The notes under the pieces: generated by a model
Seen by the model: the letters and a program-made list of their open reading frames with translations, nothing else
What the model was told of the DNA's origin: nothing
Database searches by the model: none
Shown here: positions 1-5,046 of the stretch, piece by piece
Position numbering within the stretch: position 1 is the first letter of the stretch
How the letters are laid out: each line of letters begins with the position of its first letter
NCBI GenBank assembly: GCA_028691595.1
Contig: JAQUZA010000178.1
Span: forward strand, 1 to 6,674
Reading direction: 5' to 3'
Length of the DNA: 6,674 nucleotides
Source: Candidatus Rifleibacteriota bacterium
Lineage (GTDB): Bacteria; Muiribacteriota; Ozemobacteria; Ozemobacterales; Ozemobacteraceae
Program-made: the position numbers and the translations under genes

Positions 1-291
1 GTGCATTGTATCGATTATAGCCATGCCAGAAGATATTATGCCGCCCGGGCTGTTGATAAAAAAGGTTATCTCTTCGCCCGGCTTGGTGGCTTCAAGATAA
101 AGAAGCTTGCTGACAAGATCTTTGGCTGTGTCATCATCTACGGGACCCCAGAGAAAAATCTGCCGGTTTTCAAGGAGTTTCTGCTCGACAAGTTCGTTAA
201 CTTCGGTGCCCTTTTCCTTTTCTTCGCAGCCTGCAGGTTCTTCTTCTTCGTCATCAAGTCTGACAACAGGCAGCTTATACATATTTTTCAT
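1..291 (-). CDS. clpP: ClpP-family ATP-dependent protease proteolytic subunit, N-terminal part (runs off left edge)
   Basis: This is the first 97 codons of a ClpP-like serine peptidase, which forms the barrel-shaped proteolytic chamber fed by Clp ATPases in the cytoplasm. Seen: residues ~33-97 follow the ClpP core, with KLLENRQIFLWGPVDDD (first strand and turn), a LLYLEA helix, and FFINSPGG followed by GIISSGMAIIDTM. The SPGG segment supplies the oxyanion-hole glycines of the family. The catalytic Ser (GQAAS-type motif), His and Asp lie beyond the window, so activity cannot be judged. The ATG at 291 has a GGAG site 7-8 bases upstream; a second in-frame ATG lies at 282. Odd: residues ~13-30, where the axial entry loop normally lies, are unusually acidic (DDEEEE, then EEKEKGTE). 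The core wording also resembles divergent ClpP paralogues such as chlamydial ClpP1, so it may be one of several ClpP copies. A plus-strand open frame over the same bases is a shadow. Confidence 0.93.
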   Translation of the reverse strand, partial: MKNMYKLPVVRLDDEEEEPAGCEEKEKGTEVNELVEQKLLENRQIFLWGPVDDDTAKDLVSKLLYLEATKPGEEITFFINSPGGIISSGMAIIDTMH

Positions 292-298
292 TGTATGT

Positions 299-305
299 CT
301 TCTCC
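299..305 (-). promoter_or_regulatory. Ribosome binding site of the clpP-like gene
   Basis: On the minus strand GGAGAAG sits 7 bases before the ATG at 291, and this favours that start over the in-frame ATG nine bases downstream at 282. Confidence 0.7.
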
Positions 306-338
306 ATGGTTTTGCGAAAGTTATTTGAAAACGCCCTG

Positions 339-367
339 ATTCTATACGTTTTTTCTTGACAGGGCAA
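339..367 (-). promoter_or_regulatory. Candidate sigma70 promoter for the clpP-like gene
   Basis: Minus strand: -35 TTGCCC (367-362), a 17-base spacer, and -10 TAGAAT (344-339, five of six consensus bases). Transcription would start near 332, giving a leader of about 40 bases to the ATG at 291. No heat-shock-type operator (CIRCE or similar) is apparent. The assignment rests on box match and spacing only. Confidence 0.45.
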
Positions 368-408
368 GAGAGCAAAAAAGCAAATTATGTGCATTGGCGG
401 TTAAAGAC

Positions 409-417
409 TGTTATAAT
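409..417 (+). promoter_or_regulatory. Candidate extended -10 promoter for glpQ
   Basis: TGTTATAAT is a perfect -10 hexamer (412-417) preceded by the TG of an extended -10 element (409-410). No good -35 lies 16-18 bases upstream, which is common for extended -10 promoters. The predicted start near 424 leaves a short leader of about 20 bases carrying the ribosome binding site. Confidence 0.5.
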
Positions 418-432
418 TTTTTCGAACGAACC

Positions 433-438
433 AGGAGA
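433..438 (+). promoter_or_regulatory. Ribosome binding site that fixes the glpQ start
   Basis: AGGAGA lies 7 bases before the ATG at 446. The frame is open 30 codons further upstream to a TTG at 356, but that stretch has no such site and would put about 30 extra residues before an obvious signal peptide. Confidence 0.75.
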
Positions 439-445
439 AAAAATC

Positions 446-1435
446 ATGAAAAAGCTTTGTCTGACAGTTCTGGCAATCTCTTTAATCGGAGGCTTATCAA
501 GCATTTCTGCTATGGAAAAACCATTAAACATCGCTCACCGCGGAGCCTGCGCCTATCTTCCTGAGCACACTCTTCCTGCCAAAGCCCTTGCTTACAATAT
601 GGATGCCGATTATATCGAACAGGATGTGGTGCTTACCGCTGATGACGTGCCCCTTATAATTCATGATATTCATCTCGATACCGTAACCGATGTGGCCAGC
701 CGTTTTCCAGAACGAAAACGTGCTGATGGCCGATACTATGCTGTTGATTTTACCTTTGCCGAAATCAAGACTCTTAAAGTAAACGAAAGAATCGATCTCG
801 AAACCGGCAAAGCCGTTTTTCCCGGCCGGTTTCCTCTGGCAAAATCTGAGTTCAGGCTTGCCAGCCTTGGCGAAGAGATCGAGCTCATTCAGGGGCTCAA
901 TAAATCAACCGGCCGCGATATCGGCATTTACCCTGAAATAAAAGAACCTGCCTGGCATCGTGAACAGGGCAAAGATATCACTGCCATTGTGCTGAAAACC
1001 CTTGCTGAATATGGCTACCAAACTGCTGCCGACAAAATCTTTCTGCAATGTTTTGATTTTGCTGAACTGCAAAGAATAAAAAATGAACTGCATTGTGAAC
1101 TCAAGCTCATTCAGCTGGTTGAAGAAGACTTTGTTGTCGAAAAAGTTGCTTCTTATGCATTCGGCATCGGGCCTTCGATCAGACAGATAATTACCGGAAC
1201 CGACCCGGAAGGGCAACCGATAATTTCAGATCTGGTGGCAAGGGCACACAAATGTGGCCTGCAGGTTCACCCTTACACCTTCAGAGCTGATTCTCTGCCG
1301 CCTGGCATGTCTGCCGACAAGATTCTGCAGATACTTTTTGAAGAAGTGCAGATTGATGGCATTTTCTCAGATTTCCCGGATATTTCAGGGCAATATCTGA
1401 AGATTCTCAGCCTCAAGAAACCCGAAAAAAACTGA
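446..1435 (+). CDS. glpQ: Periplasmic glycerophosphodiester phosphodiesterase GlpQ
   Basis: GlpQ hydrolyses glycerophosphodiesters (deacylated phospholipids such as glycerophosphocholine) to sn-glycerol 3-phosphate and an alcohol. The 329-residue product starts with a signal peptide (MKK, then a hydrophobic stretch to about residue 19, probable cleavage after SISA at 22), so it should act in the periplasm or outside the cell. Seen motifs: AHRG (His31, Arg32), LPEHTLPAKALAY (39-51), IEQDV (Glu58, Asp60, expected Ca2+ ligands), IHD (His73, the catalytic acid/base pair with His31), TDVASRFPERKRADGRYYAVDF, GIYPEIK (Glu164, third metal ligand), LQCFD, VHPYTFR and the C-terminal GIFSDFPD. These follow E. 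coli GlpQ closely from memory. The protein is somewhat shorter than the roughly 358 residues of E. coli GlpQ, because the insert between the LKLIQL strand and the YAFGIGP segment is missing. It is transcribed alone, divergent from the clpP-like gene, with no glycerol-3-phosphate transporter gene alongside. Confidence 0.95.
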   Translation: MKKLCLTVLAISLIGGLSSISAMEKPLNIAHRGACAYLPEHTLPAKALAYNMDADYIEQDVVLTADDVPLIIHDIHLDTVTDVASRFPERKRADGRYYAVDFTFAEIKTLKVNERIDLETGKAVFPGRFPLAKSEFRLASLGEEIELIQGLNKSTGRDIGIYPEIKEPAWHREQGKDITAIVLKTLAEYGYQTAADKIFLQCFDFAELQRIKNELHCELKLIQLVEEDFVVEKVASYAFGIGPSIRQIITGTDPEGQPIISDLVARAHKCGLQVHPYTFRADSLPPGMSADKILQILFEEVQIDGIFSDFPDISGQYLKILSLKKPEKN

Positions 1436-1448
1436 AAAACCAGCCGGC

Positions 1449-3410
1449 TTACTTCAAATCATCGGTTTCGGTTATGTCACTGATGCGGTAACCGTCAGCT
1501 TCGAGCTGAGCTTCTTCTTCGGCCGTCAGAACATTGATTCGGCCTTCTTTAAGACCATGAATCTCGACATGGTAGTCACGATAATAATTCAAAGCCTCGA
1601 TTGCAGTGCGGCTGATCGATTGGCCCGGCACCAAAAGAGGGATGCCAGGAGGGTAGGGGGTCACCATGCACGCAGAAACCCTGTCAACAGCGTCTACCAG
1701 CGGTATGTTTTCGCCATCAGCATAAAAAGCGAAGCGTGGCATGAATTTCATCGGGGATAGGTCGAGAAAGAAATCGTTTCTGGCAGCCTGTTTGCGAGGC
1801 TTGCGGGTGCCACTCATCTTTTCGATGTTTTCGAGGGCAAGAAACAGCCGATTCAGCTTGCTGTGGGTTGCCCCGATGGTAATAAGAACCGTCAGGGTGT
1901 TGAAGGTGGTTTTTTCGATCTGAATGTTATGTTTTTCGAGAAGAAAATGTTCGACTTCTTTGCTTGAAAACCCGGTTTTTGAAACGTCAATCGTCAGTTT
2001 TGTGGGGTCAAGCCTTATTCCATCGTTTTTAACTTCATCTGAAAGCAGGTCGTCGAGCTCAAGAACCCTGAATTTGCTAAGAGAGTTGATACTTTTTTTG
2101 AGAGTCTCGGAAAGTTCAATACATCTTGAGAGCAGCGAATAACCCTCCATCACCATCTGTTTTCTTGCAACATCCAGTGATGCAATCATAGGGTATTGAG
2201 GCGAAGTGCTGGTATGCATATTGAAGTTTTCCATAAAAAAATCATCAATATCCTCAAACTCAGGGTCGTTAACGTGAATCATCGATGCCTGACTGAAAGC
2301 GCTCATGGTCTTATGGGTCGATTGCGTTGAATAATCAGCGCCGGCCTCCATAGCACAGGGGTAAAAATGTGGATGAAATCGCGCATAACCGTACCAGGCT
2401 TCATCGACAATTACTTTTATGTTTCTTTTGTGAGCCTCTTTAACGATATCGGCAATATCATAAATCAGACCATCGTAGGTGCAGTTTGTAAGTATCATTA
2501 CCTTGAGCTTTTTGCCCATGGCAATGGCTTTATCCATGGTGGCAATGATGCGCTTTCTTGGAACCGGGCCAAAGATACCGTAGCGGTTATTTATTGACGG
2601 CGAAAGATAGACCGGCTCGGCACCAGCGAGAATTGTGCCATAATGAACCGATTTGTGGCAGTTGCGGTCGAGAAGAATGGCATCACCGGGCTTAAGAAGG
2701 GTCTGCAGGAGAATTTTGTTTGCAGTACTGGTGCCATTGGTTGAAAAGAAAGAATAACGTGCACTGAAGGCCCGTGCAGCCAGTTCATGTGCTTCTTTTA
2801 TCACACCATTGGGGTGCAGCAATGAATCAAGCATGGGTACCGAAACCGAAACGTCTGAGCGAAACAAATTTGCTCCGAAAAATTCATAAAATTCGCGGGT
2901 CCAGATTGAGTTTTTAACCGAATAACCCGAAGCATGCCCGGGAGTATGCCATGAATCCTTGGATTTACGCGAATACTCAAGCAGCTTTTCGAAGAAGGGC
3001 GCGCGATTTTTGCTGTTAATAACTTCTGAGCGAATCTTGCGCACAATATCGTCGTAATCATGATCACCCTTGTAAAAATAGCCACTCAGATCGCCGCCGG
3101 TATTAAAATGCGGTAGATCGGCAGCATCGGTGAACAGAAAAATTGTGACTTCAAAACGAATTACCTTGAATTCCTCAAACAGTTCAGAACCCTTGAGGGT
3201 AACGCTGCGGCCGAGAGCGCTTTCTTCATCACTGACGGGCAACTCCCATTCAGTTAAAATTACATGAATTAGGCCATCTTCACGCAGAAGTCGGCAGGCT
3301 TCTTCAACGTTGCCGGCTGTTACGACATTGATACCCCTGGATGCAAGTTCCCGACTCTCGATCTGAATAGTTCTGGAATCAGGGTTGAGAAGCAAAACTC
3401 GATATTTCAT
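1449..3410 (-). CDS. PLP-dependent Orn/Lys/Arg decarboxylase (fold type I) with receiver-like N-terminal domain
   Basis: It removes CO2 from a basic amino acid (lysine, arginine or ornithine; substrate not readable here), yielding cadaverine, agmatine or putrescine, in the cytoplasm. The 653 residues divide into a CheY-like 'wing' domain (~1-130), the PLP-binding aminotransferase-fold core (~135-545) and a C-terminal domain (~550-653). Seen: WHTPGH (154-159), TNGTSTANK (224-232), DRNCHKS (248-254), TNCTYDGLIYD (308-318), VDEAW (335-339, Asp336 expected to hold the PLP ring nitrogen), STHKTMSAFSQASMIHV with Schiff-base Lys367, HTSTSPQYP, and PYPPGIPLLVPG (585-596). The product is shorter than inducible E. 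coli LdcI or AdiA (over 700) but longer than single-domain forms. The start is ATG 3410 with AGGA 7 bases upstream; a GTG at 3440 extends the frame by 10 codons but lacks a site. It is convergent with glpQ, 13 bases apart, with no antiporter gene next to it, so an acid-resistance role is not supported by context and polyamine synthesis is equally possible. Confidence 0.94.
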   Translation of the reverse strand: MKYRVLLLNPDSRTIQIESRELASRGINVVTAGNVEEACRLLREDGLIHVILTEWELPVSDEESALGRSVTLKGSELFEEFKVIRFEVTIFLFTDAADLPHFNTGGDLSGYFYKGDHDYDDIVRKIRSEVINSKNRAPFFEKLLEYSRKSKDSWHTPGHASGYSVKNSIWTREFYEFFGANLFRSDVSVSVPMLDSLLHPNGVIKEAHELAARAFSARYSFFSTNGTSTANKILLQTLLKPGDAILLDRNCHKSVHYGTILAGAEPVYLSPSINNRYGIFGPVPRKRIIATMDKAIAMGKKLKVMILTNCTYDGLIYDIADIVKEAHKRNIKVIVDEAWYGYARFHPHFYPCAMEAGADYSTQSTHKTMSAFSQASMIHVNDPEFEDIDDFFMENFNMHTSTSPQYPMIASLDVARKQMVMEGYSLLSRCIELSETLKKSINSLSKFRVLELDDLLSDEVKNDGIRLDPTKLTIDVSKTGFSSKEVEHFLLEKHNIQIEKTTFNTLTVLITIGATHSKLNRLFLALENIEKMSGTRKPRKQAARNDFFLDLSPMKFMPRFAFYADGENIPLVDAVDRVSACMVTPYPPGIPLLVPGQSISRTAIEALNYYRDYHVEIHGLKEGRINVLTAEEEAQLEADGYRISDITETDDLK

Positions 3411-3417
3411 GCATGGT

Positions 3418-3421
3418 TCCT
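3418..3421 (-). promoter_or_regulatory. Ribosome binding site that fixes the decarboxylase start
   Basis: AGGA on the minus strand lies 7 bases before ATG 3410. Nothing similar precedes the alternative GTG at 3440. Confidence 0.65.
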
Positions 3422-3441
3422 GAAAAGTGAAATAAGCCACA

Positions 3442-3484
3442 GCGACGCACTGTCGCGGGTGAGTCTAACACGGATTAACACCGT
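3442..3484 (-). promoter_or_regulatory. Possible structured 5' leader of the decarboxylase gene
   Basis: Between the probable -10 box and the ribosome binding site there are two short potential hairpins: GCGAC/GTCGC with a 5-base loop (3442-3456) and ACGG/CCGT with a 7-base loop (3470-3484). The stems are short (5 and 4 pairs), and I recognise no known riboswitch or leader-peptide gene, so this records a structure that might matter rather than an identified element. Confidence 0.2.
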
Positions 3485-3496
3485 TGCATAGAGGCA

Positions 3497-3502
3497 ATTA
3501 TA
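3497..3502 (-). promoter_or_regulatory. Candidate -10 box for the decarboxylase gene
   Basis: A perfect TATAAT on the minus strand (3502-3497) lies about 87 bases upstream of ATG 3410, giving a leader of about 80 bases. The hexamer at the 17-base position upstream (TTTTAG) is a poor -35, which suggests a weak or activator-dependent promoter if it is real. Confidence 0.4.
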
Positions 3503-3504
3503 CC

Positions 3505-3540
3505 TGCAGGGCAAACGCACTAAAACACTCCATCCCTGCA
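3505..3540. repeat. Inverted repeat TGCAGGG / CCCTGCA next to the decarboxylase -10 box
   Basis: TGCAGGG (3505-3511) and CCCTGCA (3534-3540) form a perfect 7-base inverted repeat with 22 bases between the arms. It covers the region where the -35 box would be and ends 2 bases from the -10 box. It could be an operator for a dimeric regulator, or chance; no named regulator's site is recognised. Confidence 0.25.
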
Positions 3541-3550
3541 ATTAGACTGG

Positions 3551-3570
3551 ATTCCCGCTTGCGCGGGAAT
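3551..3570. repeat. 20-base dRS3/REP-like hairpin repeat
   Basis: ATTCCCGCTTGCGCGGGAAT is a perfect 8-base inverted repeat around a TTGC loop, flanked by CTGG on the left and GACG on the right. It fits the form ATTCCC-N8-GGGAAT described for Neisseria dRS3 elements, and very similar intergenic hairpins occur as dispersed repeats in many bacteria. It lies 67 bases downstream of the methyltransferase stop. No T-run follows on the minus strand, so it is not a standard intrinsic terminator. Only one copy is in the window, so its repeat nature comes from prior knowledge of the family. Confidence 0.55.
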
Positions 3571-3636
3571 GACGAAATTCTATACCCTCATTCCGTGCGT
3601 AGACCCGAAATTCATTAATTTAATACGGTTGCCCTG

Positions 3637-4272
3637 TTATAGTTGCCAGTGCAACCAGAAACCTCTTTTTTTTGCCTGGAGAATTCGGGCTGTGCCACCT
3701 ATGCCGCAGGCAATTTCAGCCAGAGATGAGGTATCAAGCCTGGGAATGCCACTCTTGTCACGGCCGGCCTGGGTGAGAACTACAGCGTCGATAATTTCCT
3801 GTGGGGTATTCAGACCGTATCCGCCGCCGATCAACGCCTGTCCTCCGGGCTTTAGACAGTTTTTGATCGAAGCAAAAGCGCAAGGCAGGTCAGACCAGAA
3901 GAAAACCGAACCACGGCTAAAAACGGCATCAAAGGTGGCCGAAGCAAACGGAAGGTTGCAGGCATCCCCTTGAACAAGCGCTGCCTCACCAGATCTGCCA
4001 CTCGCAAGCGAGCGGGTAAGCATCTGGTAACATCGGTCAAGGCCGGTCAGACCAGATGGTGACACCCTTGAAAATTGTTCGAGCATAAAACCGGGGCCGC
4101 AGCCAATTTCGAGAATTCTGGTCTGAGGCAACGATACCTGAAGTATTTCTCTGAAATCATGTAACAACCATGGGTAAACGGGAAGAAGCACATCGTTCGC
4201 GTGGTTTTCAAAGTGTTCCCCATTTTCATTTTTCCAGTCGAGCTTCTTCATCTGGCAATAATAATGCGACAT
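3637..4272 (-). CDS. Class I SAM-dependent methyltransferase (Methyltransf_11-like)
   Basis: The protein transfers a methyl group from S-adenosylmethionine to an unidentified acceptor; no membrane segment or signal is seen, so it is probably cytoplasmic. The 211 residues show the Rossmann-type set in order: motif I ILEIGCGPG (53-61), the acidic end of strand 2 in GLDR (Asp79), GDACNLPF (102-109), FDAVFSRGSVFFW (114-126, motif IV) and LKPGG (140-144). This is the UbiE/BioC-like layout, but substrate identity cannot be read from it, and the unusual GGGYG after strand 5 and the GFWLHWQL C-terminus did not point me to a named subfamily. Start: ATG 4272 gives the longest product, but neither it nor the in-frame ATG at 4251 (residue 8) has a clear ribosome binding site. 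It stands alone, divergent from the helix-turn-helix operon and separated from the decarboxylase by 226 bases carrying a promoter and a repeat. Confidence 0.88.
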   Translation of the reverse strand: MSHYYCQMKKLDWKNENGEHFENHANDVLLPVYPWLLHDFREILQVSLPQTRILEIGCGPGFMLEQFSRVSPSGLTGLDRCYQMLTRSLASGRSGEAALVQGDACNLPFASATFDAVFSRGSVFFWSDLPCAFASIKNCLKPGGQALIGGGYGLNTPQEIIDAVVLTQAGRDKSGIPRLDTSSLAEIACGIGGTARILQAKKRGFWLHWQL

Positions 4273-4287
4273 ACAACTTTATGTAAA
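4258..4287 (-). promoter_or_regulatory. Candidate promoter for the methyltransferase, overlapping its 5' end
   Basis: On the minus strand TTTACA (4287-4282) is followed after 18 bases by TATTAT (4263-4258). If used, RNA would start near 4251, at the second in-frame ATG, which would make the message leaderless or nearly so and exclude the ATG at 4272. The region is AT-rich, so a chance match is quite possible. Confidence 0.25.
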
Positions 4288-4312
4288 GACTTTTAGCTCA
4301 CCGTTAAAAAGC

Positions 4313-4341
4313 TTGATACTACTCTGCGTGCATGGTATGGT
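4313..4341 (+). promoter_or_regulatory. Candidate promoter for the three-gene right-hand operon
   Basis: TTGATA (4313-4318), a 17-base spacer and TATGGT (4336-4341), with TG at 4333-4334 making an extended -10. Transcription from about 4348 would leave a leader of around 70 bases before ATG 4418. No other convincing promoter is seen between here and the end of the window on this strand. Confidence 0.45.
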
Positions 4342-4406
4342 TTAGAATGAAAATTCACAGTCTCAAAATTGCAAAGTCTTTTTTATTGCAGATTTTTATT
4401 CGACCC

Positions 4407-4410
4407 AGGA
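4407..4410 (+). promoter_or_regulatory. Ribosome binding site that decides the helix-turn-helix gene start
   Basis: AGGA ends only 1 base before the first ATG (4412), too close for use, but is 7 bases from the second ATG (4418), two codons downstream. The second is therefore chosen. Confidence 0.65.
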
Positions 4411-4417
4411 AATGGAA

Positions 4418-5038
4418 ATGACAGAATCACAAAAATTACTTGATTTAAAAGAAGTTTCGCAGATACTGAAGATTAATACCGAGGTTTTGCGGCGCTGGCT
4501 GAGAAGCGGCAGAATGCCCGGAGTCAAAGTTGGCAGCGACTGGCGGGTTAACCCCAGAGACCTTCAATCGTTTCTTAATCCGGGCAACCCAACATCATCT
4601 GTACCCACAACCGTCGAGAGCCAGCAGAAAATGTGTTTTCGCTTTCCCAAATGGCTTGAATTCTCAGGTCTGCCACGGCTTATGAGTCAAAAGTTTGGCC
4701 CCGAGGCCTGGCCAATATTTAAAAAGCTGATCGAGCTGGATTTCGAACTTGGCAAACCTACCAATCGCCAGGTCAGAATGGACAAAGACGAAATCGCAGA
4801 GCGAACGGGCTATGAAGTTGCTGTAATAGAAAAAATCATGAAGAAACTGGTTTCAGCAGATTACGTTACCTTAAAAAGCGTTGGCGGCCATGATTTTTTC
4901 ATCATTACGACTCCGATAAGAACCCCAAAGCTTATTCTTGATATTCCTTTCGAAAAGGGTGGGGTCAAGGGTGCTCCCAATGCTGCTCTTACCAATTCAT
5001 GCCTGCGCCGGTTTCTTGAGTCCGGCGAAGAAAACTAG
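4418..5038 (+). CDS. Helix-turn-helix protein: excisionase/MerR-type domain plus probable second winged helix
   Basis: Predicted DNA-binding protein of 206 residues. Residues ~7-54 (LLDLKEVSQILKINTEVLRRWLRSGRMPGVKVGSDWRV, then RDLQSFL) match the excisionase-family/HTH_17 type: helix-turn-helix with the arginine-rich recognition helix and the GRMPGVKVG wing. A Pro/Ser/Thr-rich linker (~55-68) leads to a second part; residues ~118-160 (DEIAERTGYEVAVIEKIMKKLVSADYVTLKSVGGHDFFII) look like a winged helix, with the common pattern 'element, helix-turn-helix, LVSADYV'. No recombinase or phage gene is nearby, so despite the family name it is more likely a transcription regulator than an excisionase. 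It is the first gene of a probable operon: its stop codon overlaps the next gene's ribosome binding site. Autoregulation through the promoter just upstream is an inference. I do not recognise a named orthologue. Confidence 0.82.
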   Translation: MTESQKLLDLKEVSQILKINTEVLRRWLRSGRMPGVKVGSDWRVNPRDLQSFLNPGNPTSSVPTTVESQQKMCFRFPKWLEFSGLPRLMSQKFGPEAWPIFKKLIELDFELGKPTNRQVRMDKDEIAERTGYEVAVIEKIMKKLVSADYVTLKSVGGHDFFIITTPIRTPKLILDIPFEKGGVKGAPNAALTNSCLRRFLESGEEN

Positions 5039-5042
5039 GAGA
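5037..5042 (+). promoter_or_regulatory. Ribosome binding site of the membrane protein gene, overlapping the upstream stop
   Basis: AGGAGA overlaps the TAG stop (5036-5038) of the helix-turn-helix gene and ends 4 bases before ATG 5047, which suggests translational coupling of the two genes. Confidence 0.7.
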
Positions 5043-5046
5043 ATTT

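Noticed and set aside
1..339. Plus-strand open frame of about 112 codons at the left edge
   Set aside because: Its product is low-complexity (runs of Phe from GAA codons read backwards) and has no start signal, while the opposite strand encodes an unmistakable ClpP N-terminus.
356..361. Perfect TTGACA as the -35 box of the glpQ promoter
   Set aside because: No -10 hexamer lies 16-18 bases downstream; the nearest perfect TATAAT is 50 bases away, so it is probably chance inside the clpP promoter region.
356..445. Longer glpQ start at TTG 356
   Set aside because: The 30 extra residues precede a clear signal peptide whose ATG has a good ribosome binding site, and the probable -10 box lies within this stretch.
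1436..1451. AGCCGGCT palindrome as a bidirectional terminator between glpQ and the decarboxylase gene
   Set aside because: The 8-base palindrome (1442-1449) has no loop and no T-run in either direction, so it cannot form an ordinary terminator hairpin.
2367..2788. Open frames on both strands (plus 2367-2597, minus 2591-2788) inside the decarboxylase
   Set aside because: They overlap the PLP-binding core of a confident gene and encode nothing recognisable.
3411..3440. Decarboxylase start at GTG 3440
   Set aside because: It has no ribosome binding site, whereas ATG 3410 has AGGA at 7 bases and begins directly with the first strand of the wing domain.
3551..3570. The dRS3-like hairpin as an intrinsic terminator of the methyltransferase
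   Set aside because: No U-tract follows the stem on the minus strand and it lies 67 bases after the stop; some transcription-stopping effect is not excluded.
3569..3973. 134-codon plus-strand open frame opposite the methyltransferase
   Set aside because: No family resemblance; the reverse strand carries the complete ordered set of methyltransferase motifs.
4418..4580. The excisionase-type domain as evidence of a prophage or integrated element
   Set aside because: No integrase, att-like repeat, tRNA or phage gene is visible, and the gene is longer than phage excisionases and linked to chromosomal-type genes.
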